Assembly: GCA_945889475.1 (NCBI GenBank)
Contig: CAMDBT010000018.1
Location: 1 to 32,306 of the forward strand
Source: Bifidobacterium breve
GTDB lineage: Bacteria; Actinomycetota; Thermoleophilia; Solirubrobacterales; Solirubrobacteraceae
Direction of reading: 5' to 3'
Length of the DNA: 32,306 bases
Below, one piece after another: positions 15,783 through 24,235 of this stretch; the first letter of the stretch is position 1, and each line of letters begins with the position of its first letter. The notes beneath the pieces were generated by a model. The model was not told the origin of the DNA. It made no database searches and saw only the letters and a list, made by a program, of their open reading frames with translations. Both the position numbers and the translations under genes were made by a program.

Positions 15783-17273
15783 TCAGTCCGCCGGCCCGGT
15801 CGCTGTGCCTGCAATATTTGGCAGCGTCTGCTTAGAGCAGAGAACATTCGGCTTGAGCGGGATTTTCTGGCCGCTCGTCCAGGCCGGCTTGGTCCCCTGA
15901 GGAGCGCCGATGCTGTTGCCGTAGAGGGGTTCTCCGGCGTTCAGGTTGCCGCCGGTAATCGTCACCGGGTTTGGACCGCCGCCGGCCTGTAGCTCGACCA
16001 TCTGGCCGTTGCCGTCGAACGCTTGCGACTCTCCGTTGAAGCCAACAAGGGCATCCCAGAACTCCTGCGAGTTCGGCTTGCCGGTCGTGAACGCTCCGTC
16101 GGGAACGACCGTGTCGCCGGTCGGGATCAAGACCTTGCTGACGCACTGTGAGAAGTTCAGCGTCTGCGTCAAAGTCGGGATCGTTGCTGCGCTCAGCGCG
16201 GCGAGACTCTCGGTCGAGGGCTGCAGGTTGGCAGCAACGCCGCCCATCTCAGGCTTCGACACGAACGGCGTCGCCTGCGCAATCCACGGCGTCACAGCGT
16301 CAATCGTTGGCTGCGTCTGCTCGACCCCAGGGACAAAGTCAACCGAGAACTGCGCGAGGCTCGGCAGCGCCTCGTTGAGCGAGCCAAGGCTCGCGTAGGC
16401 GTGCTTGACGGTCGGGCCGAGCAGCCTGACCGATTCGCGAACCGCTTCCTGCTCCGAAGCGATCGCGCCCATCGTCGTATTGAAGTTGACGACAAGCTCC
16501 CCGAGCTGAGCCTCGCTGCCGACGAGCTTGGTCGAGGTTGCCGCCAGCCCACGGATCAGGCCGGGCAGGTCATCGGGCACCACTCCCTGAAGCGCCTGGT
16601 TGACGAGCGCGCTGTTCTTCAGCGCTGGTTCGGAGTACTTGAGCGAATTGTTTAGTGCCTCGGCGGCCGTCTTGCCTTTCGTCATCGGGGGCTGCTGCGC
16701 GTTCTCGGCTGCCGTTGGCTCAGCGGTCAATGCGGACCCCAGTTCGATCAGCAGCACCTGGAGGTTCTTGCGGGTGCTCTGCTGGAGCGACGTCAGGACC
16801 TGGTCGAGCTGAACCGGTATCGCTGTCTGGCCGGCAGGGATCGTGTCACCCTCAGAGATCGTCGGCGCCTGCGGCGTGCCTGGCTTCAGGTCGACGAAGA
16901 AGTTGCCCTCAAGGAAGATCCGCGGCCGAATTTTCAGCTCCGCGTCCTTATGGATCGGAAGCCCTTGATCCTCCATCTCCATCGTGACGATCGCGTTGTT
17001 GGTTCCCTCTTGACCCTCAACCTTGACGACCTTGCCGACGTTGACTCCAGCGATCCTGACCGGCGAACTGAGCCTGATCGAGTTGGAAGAGCTAAAGACG
17101 GCTTGGAACTGGAACGGCTGACTGAACGGGTTGTTCTTCGTGAAACCGAAGTAACAGATCAGCCCGATCACGACGATTCCGATCAGTGCGACCACGATCG
17201 GGTTGGTACCGGTCCGATCCTTACGCAGCACGGTCGGACGATCGCCCCTGGCTTTGCGACTGAGCCAAGCCAT
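15783..17273 (-). CDS. MCE family protein, fourth subunit (MceD position)
   Basis: A 496-residue MCE protein. A basic cytoplasmic lead (1-23) is followed by a transmembrane helix (about 25-44), the MCE domain (about 55-130, with VRIAGVNVGKVVKV) and a long helical region. The C-terminal region (about 375-496) is Gly/Pro-rich and holds a Cys pair, about C377 and C479; the only other Cys is in the membrane helix. ATG 17273 shares one base with the preceding stop (TAATG). Expected to be one of six different subunits of an extracytoplasmic lipid channel. Confidence 0.92.
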   Translation of the reverse strand: MAWLSRKARGDRPTVLRKDRTGTNPIVVALIGIVVIGLICYFGFTKNNPFSQPFQFQAVFSSSNSIRLSSPVRIAGVNVGKVVKVEGQEGTNNAIVTMEMEDQGLPIHKDAELKIRPRIFLEGNFFVDLKPGTPQAPTISEGDTIPAGQTAIPVQLDQVLTSLQQSTRKNLQVLLIELGSALTAEPTAAENAQQPPMTKGKTAAEALNNSLKYSEPALKNSALVNQALQGVVPDDLPGLIRGLAATSTKLVGSEAQLGELVVNFNTTMGAIASEQEAVRESVRLLGPTVKHAYASLGSLNEALPSLAQFSVDFVPGVEQTQPTIDAVTPWIAQATPFVSKPEMGGVAANLQPSTESLAALSAATIPTLTQTLNFSQCVSKVLIPTGDTVVPDGAFTTGKPNSQEFWDALVGFNGESQAFDGNGQMVELQAGGGPNPVTITGGNLNAGEPLYGNSIGAPQGTKPAWTSGQKIPLKPNVLCSKQTLPNIAGTATGPAD

Positions 17274-18751
17274 TACTCGCCGCCGCCAGTCGAAGTGAAA
17301 GCCCCTGCAGAACCCTGATTACCGGGCGGATTGCCGATTACGACCTCTTCGACTTTGTAATCCTCGCGGCCCGCTTCACACTCCCCTGCTGGCTGCCCTG
17401 GAGCGGCCGTGTGTGGGTACGGGTTGCTGTGGAGGTAGTTGGTGATGTCAGAGCCGAACGGGCCACCGTCTGCCGGCGCGCTGGATGGAAGACCTTCGTT
17501 ATTTGGCGAGATCGGCGCCGATGTCGAGGGGTTCGCCGGGTCGAACAGCCCACCGGGAGTTGCCATCACCATCGCCCGCTGCGCTTGCCCTGTGCTGCCG
17601 CCTTCGCTACCGATCTCAGCGACGTTGCGAAGCAGGATCGCCAGGTAATTGCAGGTCGTCTGTGCCGGCGTAACGAACGCCAGCGTCGGCCTCAGGATCG
17701 TCACTAGCTCGGTTAGGTCAACAACGCCGAGCGTCGTGCTGGGGTTGGTCGAGAAGGCGGCGACGGCCGTGAAGGTTGTTGAGAGCTGAGCATTGAAGGC
17801 CGGTGAGCGCTTGAAGACCGGCGTGCCGACCGTGACGATGCTGGCCAAGTACGGCGCCGCGCCGGTGAACGACTTGATCCCCGGCTGAAGGGCGCGCCAG
17901 AGCGTCGCGCTGTTGACAAGGAATGGGCGCAGCCGAGGCAGATTGACGGTCGCGTTCTGAAGCGTCTCGGGGCCCTCTGTTATCGACTCTTGGATGTAGG
18001 GTCGAGCGACCGACGCGAGCGCCTCGAAGGTTGTGTCGAGGTTGACGAACATCTGGGCTTGAGTTTCAGCGACCGGTGCGACAACGCTGGCGTTCTGAGA
18101 GAGGCCGTTGATGAAGCCAGCCAGATCGGTTTTCGGGCTCGAAAGGTTGCGCATCAGAGGAGTGATCTCCTCGGCGAATGGCTTCAGATCTTGAATCGCC
18201 AAGTTGAGGTCGACTCCGCGGCCGGAGATTGCGTTGCCGAACCAGCCCAAGTTGGCCTGCGCGGCAAGGCGCGTCGGCTGATCGAACATGTCGAAGAACT
18301 CGTCGATCTCGACCGGCTCCGGCCGTGCCTGAGTGATTGCCAACGTGCCCCCGTTGGGCAGACCCTGCGTCGACGGGCCGCGCGTCAACTGGACGTACTT
18401 GAGCCCCAGCGCCGAGCGTGGGCGGATCATCACCGTTGTGTCATCGGGGACCGGCTCGACGACGCTCTTGAGCTTCAGCGTCAGTACTGCGACGACGGCG
18501 CCGTCAGGTTCGGTCTTCGGCTCGATCTTGGTGATCACGCCAACCCGCGTGCCGCCGACGCGGACCTCATTGCCTTTGACCAGCCCGGCGGCGTTTGGCA
18601 CTTCGACCTTGATGTCGTAGGAGGGAACGAAGGGCAGGCCGTTGTTGGCGTTGTAAGCGAGGAAGACGAGCACAACAACGACCAGCGTCGTCACCGCGCC
18701 GATCAGCACCGGGTTGGCAGCGATTGAGGTTTTTCTGCGGCTGGAGCTCAT
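17273..18751 (-). CDS. MCE family protein, third subunit (MceC position)
   Basis: A 492-residue MCE protein: transmembrane helix (about 13-33), MCE domain (about 43-120, with VRVGGTRVGVITKI), helical shaft (to about 365) and a Gly/Pro/Ser-rich tail. Its only two Cys are in the C-terminal region, about C367 and C458. ATG 18751 overlaps the preceding stop by 4 nt (ATGA). Of the six subunits this one shows the canonical VRVGG core most clearly. Confidence 0.92.
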   Translation of the reverse strand: MSSSRRKTSIAANPVLIGAVTTLVVVVLVFLAYNANNGLPFVPSYDIKVEVPNAAGLVKGNEVRVGGTRVGVITKIEPKTEPDGAVVAVLTLKLKSVVEPVPDDTTVMIRPRSALGLKYVQLTRGPSTQGLPNGGTLAITQARPEPVEIDEFFDMFDQPTRLAAQANLGWFGNAISGRGVDLNLAIQDLKPFAEEITPLMRNLSSPKTDLAGFINGLSQNASVVAPVAETQAQMFVNLDTTFEALASVARPYIQESITEGPETLQNATVNLPRLRPFLVNSATLWRALQPGIKSFTGAAPYLASIVTVGTPVFKRSPAFNAQLSTTFTAVAAFSTNPSTTLGVVDLTELVTILRPTLAFVTPAQTTCNYLAILLRNVAEIGSEGGSTGQAQRAMVMATPGGLFDPANPSTSAPISPNNEGLPSSAPADGGPFGSDITNYLHSNPYPHTAAPGQPAGECEAGREDYKVEEVVIGNPPGNQGSAGAFTSTGGGE

Positions 18752-20178
18752 TTTCCAAGCAGGTAGTCGAGTAGGGCACGGGCGGACTGCGGGTCGGCGG
18801 GCTGCTGCGTTGGCTTGCGCGGCTCAGCTGCGCCACTGGACGGACTTGTCGGCGCTGGAAGCGCGGGCGCCGGCGCTACCCGGGCGCTAGGACGCGAGGC
18901 CTTACTGGCCGCTTGCTGCGTCGCCGCTGCCGCACTACCGCTTCCTGATCCGCTGACGAAATTGGAGTTGCAGTTGATGTCGTTTCTGATTCTGAATGAC
19001 TGGCAACTGGTTGTCGTAAGCCGGGCCCTCATGTAGTGGCCGTATTGGTCGAAGCCGTTGACCGAGCCGGTCGTGTTGTAGATCACCGTCATCAGCTGGT
19101 CGATGCCACCGGTCTTCTTAAGCGAATTCAGTAGCGCAGCAAGGTTTGTGATCGCCGGTTTCGCATTTTCTCCGAGCGGGCCGAGCTTCTCGACTAGCGG
19201 CAACGAACTGACGAGCGCAGGGCCGGCGACGTCGGAGGTGTCGCCGAGCGATTCCAGAGCTGGGATTCCAGCCGCGTTGAAGGCCGGGGAGCCGAGTGTG
19301 AAGGTGTTGATTGAGTCGGCAGCACGGTTGAGGTCGGTGAACGGCGGCGTTGCGTTGCGCGCGAAGCTCGCCAGATCGTTCATCGTCGGTCTGAGCTGCT
19401 CTAGGAAGCCCGGGAACTTCTGCAGGTTCTCGCTGAACGAGGCGCTCTCTTCAGCGGTCGCCTCGGCGGTGTAGCCGGATGCGTTGATGAAACCGGCAAC
19501 GTGAGCGCGCTCACGCGCCAAAGGAGCCAGCGCCTTGCTGCCGTTTTCAGCCAGAGCGCCGAGCTGTTTGTTCTGACGGGCGAGAATCTCGAGCACGTCG
19601 CCAAGCTCTTTCAGCGCCGGGTCGGTGACCTTCAATGCTGCGTTGAGCTCCTGCCCATTGCCCGCCAGCGCGGTCCCAAACTCGTTCAGAATTATCGTGA
19701 AGCGCTGGCGATACGGCAAGCGCATCACGTTGTTGATCAGATCGGCGTCGACCGAGGTGGCGGTGCGGTTCGATGGCAAGAGATACTCGCCTTTGCCGAC
19801 TCCGGAGGCGATCGGCGTCAGCAGCGGCGCCTGAGCCATCCCCGCCGGCAGCGGCTCCTCTGGGCGGCAGTCGACGTAGCGCTCGCCAATCAGCGACTGT
19901 GGGCGGATCCGACAGAAGGCGTTCTCGCGAAAGTCGTGGTAGTTCGGGTTCTCGATGTTTAGTACGACGGCCGCCTTGTGGTCGTCGGTCAGGGCGAGCG
20001 ACTCGATCGAGCCGACGCGCACGCCAGCAATCTTGACGTCCATCCCGGGGATCACGAAGGCCGCGTTGTTGAAGATCGCTCGCACGCGATAAGCGCCATC
20101 GTCGCCCGAGCCGGTCGCGGCGACGATCAGCACAAGGCCAGCGCAGCAGGCGGCGAAGATCGCTATCAGCCGCTTCAC
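18748..20178 (-). CDS. MCE family protein, second subunit (MceB position)
   Basis: A 476-residue MCE protein. GTG 20178 is chosen: it lies 2 nt after the upstream stop, has GGGGAG about 9 nt before it, and opens directly into a membrane helix (about 3-22). The frame is open to 20337 but that would overlap the first mce gene by 157 nt. The MCE domain (about 32-110) includes VKIAGVRVGSIESL and carries two extra Cys (FCRIRP and DCRPEE). A second Cys pair sits near C392 and C403, before a tail rich in Ala, Pro and Ser. Two adjacent Cys also lie in the membrane helix but do not make a standard lipobox. Confidence 0.9.
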   Translation of the reverse strand: MKRLIAIFAACCAGLVLIVAATGSGDDGAYRVRAIFNNAAFVIPGMDVKIAGVRVGSIESLALTDDHKAAVVLNIENPNYHDFRENAFCRIRPQSLIGERYVDCRPEEPLPAGMAQAPLLTPIASGVGKGEYLLPSNRTATSVDADLINNVMRLPYRQRFTIILNEFGTALAGNGQELNAALKVTDPALKELGDVLEILARQNKQLGALAENGSKALAPLARERAHVAGFINASGYTAEATAEESASFSENLQKFPGFLEQLRPTMNDLASFARNATPPFTDLNRAADSINTFTLGSPAFNAAGIPALESLGDTSDVAGPALVSSLPLVEKLGPLGENAKPAITNLAALLNSLKKTGGIDQLMTVIYNTTGSVNGFDQYGHYMRARLTTTSCQSFRIRNDINCNSNFVSGSGSGSAAAATQQAASKASRPSARVAPAPALPAPTSPSSGAAEPRKPTQQPADPQSARALLDYLLGK

Positions 20179-20180
20179 AG

Positions 20181-21557
20181 TTACCAGCTCCCCGGTGGCA
20201 CGATCGCCGGGTTGCAGCCAATCAAACTGGTCGTCGATGGGTAGAGCGGCGCCTGCCATGGAGCGCTGCCGTCCGGCGGTGCCTGCGTTGCTGCTCCGGG
20301 GCAGCGCGGCACAATCGCCGGGCCGTTCTGCTCCCAAGCATCGCGCGCCTCGCCGAGATAATCGAGCGATGACCCGTTGTAGTTGAAGGCGCCGAAGGCC
20401 GGCGTCGCGCGGGCGTAGTGGCCGTTGGCGTCGTAGTTCGAAGTGCTCTGGCCAAAGTCGCGCAGCAGCCCGACCAGCTCCGGCGAGTATGGCCGCGCGT
20501 AGGAGAGCGTTGGCAGCGAATCGTTGATCGCCGTGATTGAAGCGGGGAACGATTTCTGCGCGCCGCTGCTGAGCGCGGGCGCATTCTGCATCATCGACGT
20601 GAAGTCGTTGTCGGTGCCAGGCTTGCTGACCGTCAGGGCGAGGTTGGTGAGCGTCGGTTTTGCCTCGACAAACAGCGGCTCAAGGTCGGCTAGGAACGGC
20701 GCAAGGTTCTTCGTCGCTGGCTTTGAGGCAGCAACCAGCTTGTCGACCGAGTTCAGCGTCGTTCGCAGGTTGACGAAGGTTGTGCTGCCGCGGCGCAGCG
20801 TCTGCGGCAGGTACTCAAGCGCCTCTGCCAGCGACTCGTTCTCATCGCCGATCGCGCCAAGGCTGATGTTGGCGTTGGTCACGAGGTTCGTCAGCGTCGG
20901 CCCTTTCGCGGCCAGCGTGCCAACGACCGACGACGTGCTCTGGAGCATCTGCTCAAGCGCCGGCTGGTCGCTGTTGAGCTTCTCAATCAGGCCGATCGTC
21001 GCGTTCAGCGACGGCGAGAGATACGGCAGGCCCTTGCGCGCCTGCACGCCGCGGCCGCGGTACCAAGTGCCGAAGCCTTGGATTACCTCGGCTAGACCCT
21101 TCGTCGTATCGGGGTCGAGCGTGTTGAAGAGCTGGTCAAGGTCGACGATCGTCGTCGTCTGATCGACCGGGATCGTCTCGCCCTCCGCTATCAGCGGCGC
21201 GCTCTGCGGCCCCGGCGTCAGCGCTATGTAGCGGTTGGCGACACCGGAGAGCGAGGTCGCTCGCATGATCGCCGTCGTCCCCTCATGTAGCGGTGCGTAC
21301 GGCTCCTCAACCTCGATTGTGACGTTCGCTTGGTTGTTCGACGTCAGTTCGATGTTGCTGACCTTGCCGACACGCCTGCCGCCGACCTGCACGTCGTTGT
21401 CGCTGACAAGCTGCCCGGCGGTCTCGAAGGTCAACACATAGGTTGGCTTCGAACCACCGCCGAAGAGAACTATCCCCACCAGTACGACGGCGACCGCCGC
21501 CACAAGCAGGGTCACTATGCGAGCCGGCTTCATGCCCGTCCGCCTGCCGTCATCCAT
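20181..21557 (-). CDS. MCE family protein, first subunit (MceA position)
   Basis: A 458-residue MCE protein, the shortest of the six: transmembrane helix (about 12-32), MCE domain (about 38-115, with VQVGGRRVGKVSNI), helical shaft (about 140-370) and a tail with FGAFNYNG-type aromatic repeats. Its only two Cys are C419 and C448. It begins 21 nt after the ATPase stop. A second ATG at 21533 has a slightly better upstream GGCGG and could be the true start, which would shorten the N-terminus by 8 residues. By position right after the YrbE-YrbE-ATPase genes it corresponds to MceA. Confidence 0.92.
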   Translation of the reverse strand: MDDGRRTGMKPARIVTLLVAAVAVVLVGIVLFGGGSKPTYVLTFETAGQLVSDNDVQVGGRRVGKVSNIELTSNNQANVTIEVEEPYAPLHEGTTAIMRATSLSGVANRYIALTPGPQSAPLIAEGETIPVDQTTTIVDLDQLFNTLDPDTTKGLAEVIQGFGTWYRGRGVQARKGLPYLSPSLNATIGLIEKLNSDQPALEQMLQSTSSVVGTLAAKGPTLTNLVTNANISLGAIGDENESLAEALEYLPQTLRRGSTTFVNLRTTLNSVDKLVAASKPATKNLAPFLADLEPLFVEAKPTLTNLALTVSKPGTDNDFTSMMQNAPALSSGAQKSFPASITAINDSLPTLSYARPYSPELVGLLRDFGQSTSNYDANGHYARATPAFGAFNYNGSSLDYLGEARDAWEQNGPAIVPRCPGAATQAPPDGSAPWQAPLYPSTTSLIGCNPAIVPPGSW

Positions 21558-21578
21558 GTCGGCCAGCCGTAAATCGCG

Positions 21579-22460
21579 CTACTCCATCCCCAGCGGACCC
21601 TGAGCGGAGCCGGAAAGGAACTGTCGCACGAACTCATTGTCGGAGTTGAACAGCTCCTCGGCCGGGCCGGCCTCAACGATCCGCCCGCGCCAAAGCACGG
21701 CGATGTACTCGGCGACGCGGCGGGCGCTCATGATGTCGTGCGTAATCACCGTGTAGGCGCCGCCGTTCTCTTTGTGGATCTCCTGGATCAGCTCGCAGAG
21801 CAGCGCCGTGCGGACCGGGTCGAGACCCGAGTCGGGCTCATCGAAGAGCACGATGTCTGGGTCCAGCACGAGCGCGCGAGCGAATCCGGCGCGCTTGCGC
21901 ATCCCGCCGGAAAGCTCGTTCGGCATCTTTTCGCCGGCATCGCTCAGGCCAACCTCGGCTAGCCGGGAGTTGACGACCTCCATTATCTCGTCCTCACTCT
22001 TATCTGTGTGCTGGCGCAGCGGGAAGGCAACGTTGTCGAGCAGATTCATCGAGCCGAAGAGCGCACCGTCCTGGAACAGCACGCCGAACTTCTTGCGCAT
22101 CTCGAACAGCTCCTCATCACGCAGGTTCGGGATCGAATGGCCATGGACGAGGACATCGCCGTCGTCCGGGTAGAGCAGCCCCACCATGTGCTTGATGCAG
22201 ACCGACTTGCCGGTGCCCGACGGCCCGAGGATCATCGAGATCTTGCCTTCAGGTAGGCCAAGGTTGAGCCCGACGAGGATCTTGTTGCGACCGAAGGCCT
22301 TGTGCACATCAATGAATTCAATCGCGTCCGGCACGCCGGTGGGCCGGTTCAAGCCGCTATGCCAGCGGTACTCCTCGTCGCCGCCCGGCGCGGCCTCCCG
22401 CACAACCTTGACGCGCTCGGTCGGCTCGATTGGCTGCTGATCCTTTTCTTGCTCTGACAT
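21579..22460 (-). CDS. Mkl/MlaF-type ABC ATPase of the MCE transporter
   Basis: A 293-residue ABC ATPase with every catalytic motif: Walker A GPSGTGKS (79-86), Q-loop Gln130, signature LSGGM (183-187), Walker B IVLFDE (203-208) and H-loop His241. The 45-residue N-terminal lead is charged and probably cytoplasmic. Residues EFIDVHKAFGRNKILVGLNL and the FGVLFQDGALFGSMNLLDNVAFPL stretch are typical of MlaF/MceG proteins that energise MCE systems. ATG 22460 lies 3 nt after the stop of the second permease. In mycobacteria the equivalent Mkl/MceG gene is unlinked to the mce operons and shared among them; here it is inside the operon. Confidence 0.95.
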   Translation of the reverse strand: MSEQEKDQQPIEPTERVKVVREAAPGGDEEYRWHSGLNRPTGVPDAIEFIDVHKAFGRNKILVGLNLGLPEGKISMILGPSGTGKSVCIKHMVGLLYPDDGDVLVHGHSIPNLRDEELFEMRKKFGVLFQDGALFGSMNLLDNVAFPLRQHTDKSEDEIMEVVNSRLAEVGLSDAGEKMPNELSGGMRKRAGFARALVLDPDIVLFDEPDSGLDPVRTALLCELIQEIHKENGGAYTVITHDIMSARRVAEYIAVLWRGRIVEAGPAEELFNSDNEFVRQFLSGSAQGPLGME

Positions 22461-22463
22461 TGC

Positions 22464-23267
22464 TCAACCTCCGATTGGTGCCCGCGGATTTGCGCCCCAG
22501 AAGACCTGCGTGCCGAGCATCCCGATCAGATGGACGAGCACGATGTTGAGGACCATCGATTTGGCGGTTGCCGTCCCCACACCGACCGGCCCGCCGCTCG
22601 CCGTGTAGCCGTAATAACAGCCAACGAGCACGATCACGGTCGCCATCGCCATCGCCTTCAGCGCGCTGAATAAGAGGTCAGGAGGGTTTTGGAACTGCCA
22701 GAAAATCAGCGAATAGCCGCCTTGGGAAACCTCACCGATCTGAATTACGACGGCAAGGTAGCTGGCGGCGAATCCTGCTCCGACCGCCGAGATGTAAAGG
22801 AACGGCAGCACCATCCAAGCCGCCAGTAGCCGCGTCGCGCAGAGGAAGGTCATCGAATCGATGCCCATCACTTCGAGCGCGTCGATCTCTTCGGTGATCC
22901 GCATCGAGCCGATCTCGGCGACGATTCCGGTGCCAACCTTGGCCGCCATCATGTAGCCGAAGGCGTAAGGGACCAGCTCGCGCAGGTCGCACCAAGCGGC
23001 AAAGACGCCGGCGTAGGCCGGCGCACCGACCGAGCGGTTGAAGTAAGCGCCCTCGATTCCGCACTGCAGACCGATGATGAAGACGAGGCCCCAGATCACC
23101 AGCGCTGAGGAGACGATCAGGATCCCCGACTGGCGCAGCGCCTCGCCGAAGAACTTCATCACGCGCAGGCCGACTACTTCGGCGACGACTGTGCTGCAAA
23201 ACTTCGCGATCTCGCCGAAAGAGACCAGTAGGTCGCGCGGAACGGCTAGCCAACTGTTCGGGTTCAA
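22464..23267 (-). CDS. YrbE/MlaE-family permease, second subunit
   Basis: A 267-residue integral membrane permease with about five or six helices. The MlaE-type motif EEIDALEVMGIDSMTFLCATR (about 127-147) is followed by AAWMVLPFLYISAVG. TASGGPVGVGTATAKSMV near residues 222-239 matches the C-terminal family signature. Start: TTG 23267, 15 nt after the upstream stop; the next in-frame Met (about residue 37, 23159) would remove a family-typical amphipathic N-terminus. It should pair with the first YrbE to form the membrane core under the MCE hexamer and contact the ATPase. Confidence 0.9.
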   Translation of the reverse strand: MNPNSWLAVPRDLLVSFGEIAKFCSTVVAEVVGLRVMKFFGEALRQSGILIVSSALVIWGLVFIIGLQCGIEGAYFNRSVGAPAYAGVFAAWCDLRELVPYAFGYMMAAKVGTGIVAEIGSMRITEEIDALEVMGIDSMTFLCATRLLAAWMVLPFLYISAVGAGFAASYLAVVIQIGEVSQGGYSLIFWQFQNPPDLLFSALKAMAMATVIVLVGCYYGYTASGGPVGVGTATAKSMVLNIVLVHLIGMLGTQVFWGANPRAPIGG

Positions 23268-23282
23268 AGCTCGCTCAGCCCC

Positions 23283-24089
23283 TTAGCGGATGATGTTCAT
23301 CTCGGGGTGGGTAGCGAGCAGCGTCTGCGTAAAGACGTAGTTGAACGCGAAGATTCCGAGGAACGAGATTACGACCGCCTGGTTGACTGCGCGCCCGACC
23401 CCGGCCGCACCGCCGGACGCGGTCATCCCCTTGTAGCAGCAGACGATCGCGATGATCGCCCCGTAACAGGTGCACTTTAGGATTGAACCCCAGAGGTCGG
23501 TGACCGAGGCGTTGGTGAAGAATGTTGCCCAGAATGGCCCCAGTGGAGCGTGGTAGACGAGCGTCGCGATAATTCCACCGAAGATGCCGAACAGCAGCGC
23601 GTAAATATCGAACAGTCCGGTTACCAGCATCAGTGCTAGGAAACGCGGCACGACGAGGTTCTTTACCGGGTCCACGCCGAGTACCTGAAGCGCGTCGAGC
23701 TCCTCACGGATCTTGCGCGCGCCGAGGTCGGCGGTGATCGCCGTACCGGCAACGCCGGCCAGCACAATCGCCGTTACAAGCGGAGCGAATTCACGAATCG
23801 AGGCCAACACAAAGAAGCCACCGAGACGGTCCAGAGCACCGAAAAGAACGAGGAAGTTAGCGGCCTGGAGCCCTGGCGCGCCGTAGCCAAAGGCGACCGT
23901 CGAAATCAGCAGCGGAAACCAGCAGAGCCGCAGCGCGAAGAGAAATTGAAGGACGAATTCGCCGCCATACGGGAAGGGTGGGCGGACCGCCGAGATGATC
24001 GTCTTGCCGGTCAGAATCATCATGTCGCCGACCTGCTCAAAGAAGTCGCGTGCGGGTGCGAACGTTCGGTCGGCGGCGCTTCGAGCCAT
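23283..24089 (-). CDS. YrbE/MlaE-family permease, first subunit
   Basis: A 268-residue permease, first gene of the long minus-strand unit. It has five or six hydrophobic helices, the signature EELDALQVLGVDPVKNLVVPR (about 128-148) and a C-terminal TASGGAAGVGRAVNQAVV block like that of its partner. The sequences are similar but clearly diverged, as for YrbEA/YrbEB pairs. ATG 24089 has a strong purine-rich GGGAGAGGGGG just upstream. The upstream region carries an 8-bp inverted repeat that may be regulatory. Confidence 0.93.
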   Translation of the reverse strand: MARSAADRTFAPARDFFEQVGDMMILTGKTIISAVRPPFPYGGEFVLQFLFALRLCWFPLLISTVAFGYGAPGLQAANFLVLFGALDRLGGFFVLASIREFAPLVTAIVLAGVAGTAITADLGARKIREELDALQVLGVDPVKNLVVPRFLALMLVTGLFDIYALLFGIFGGIIATLVYHAPLGPFWATFFTNASVTDLWGSILKCTCYGAIIAIVCCYKGMTASGGAAGVGRAVNQAVVISFLGIFAFNYVFTQTLLATHPEMNIIR

Positions 24090-24117
24090 CTATCCCCCTC
24101 TCCCAGTTGAGCTTCGG

Positions 24118-24143
24118 AAAACCGCTTGACGGACGCGGTTTTT
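24118..24143 (-). promoter_or_regulatory. Inverted repeat upstream of the mce unit
   Basis: AAAACCGC, a 9-bp spacer and GCGGTTTT form a perfect 8-bp inverted repeat 29-53 bp upstream of the first yrbE start. It could be an operator, a 5' mRNA hairpin, or a terminator reading on the plus strand (five T follow the stem, but no plus-strand gene lies upstream). TAAGAT just upstream on the minus strand (near 24148-24153) is a possible -10; no convincing -35 is seen. No regulator gene is in the window. Confidence 0.4.
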
Positions 24144-24235
24144 GCATCTTACGATAGCTAGCGGGGTAGCGGCGACCGCCCCTGTCGGATTCGCCGATCG
24201 GGCACCCCGAAGCTACTCCTCAAGTAGGTCTCGCT

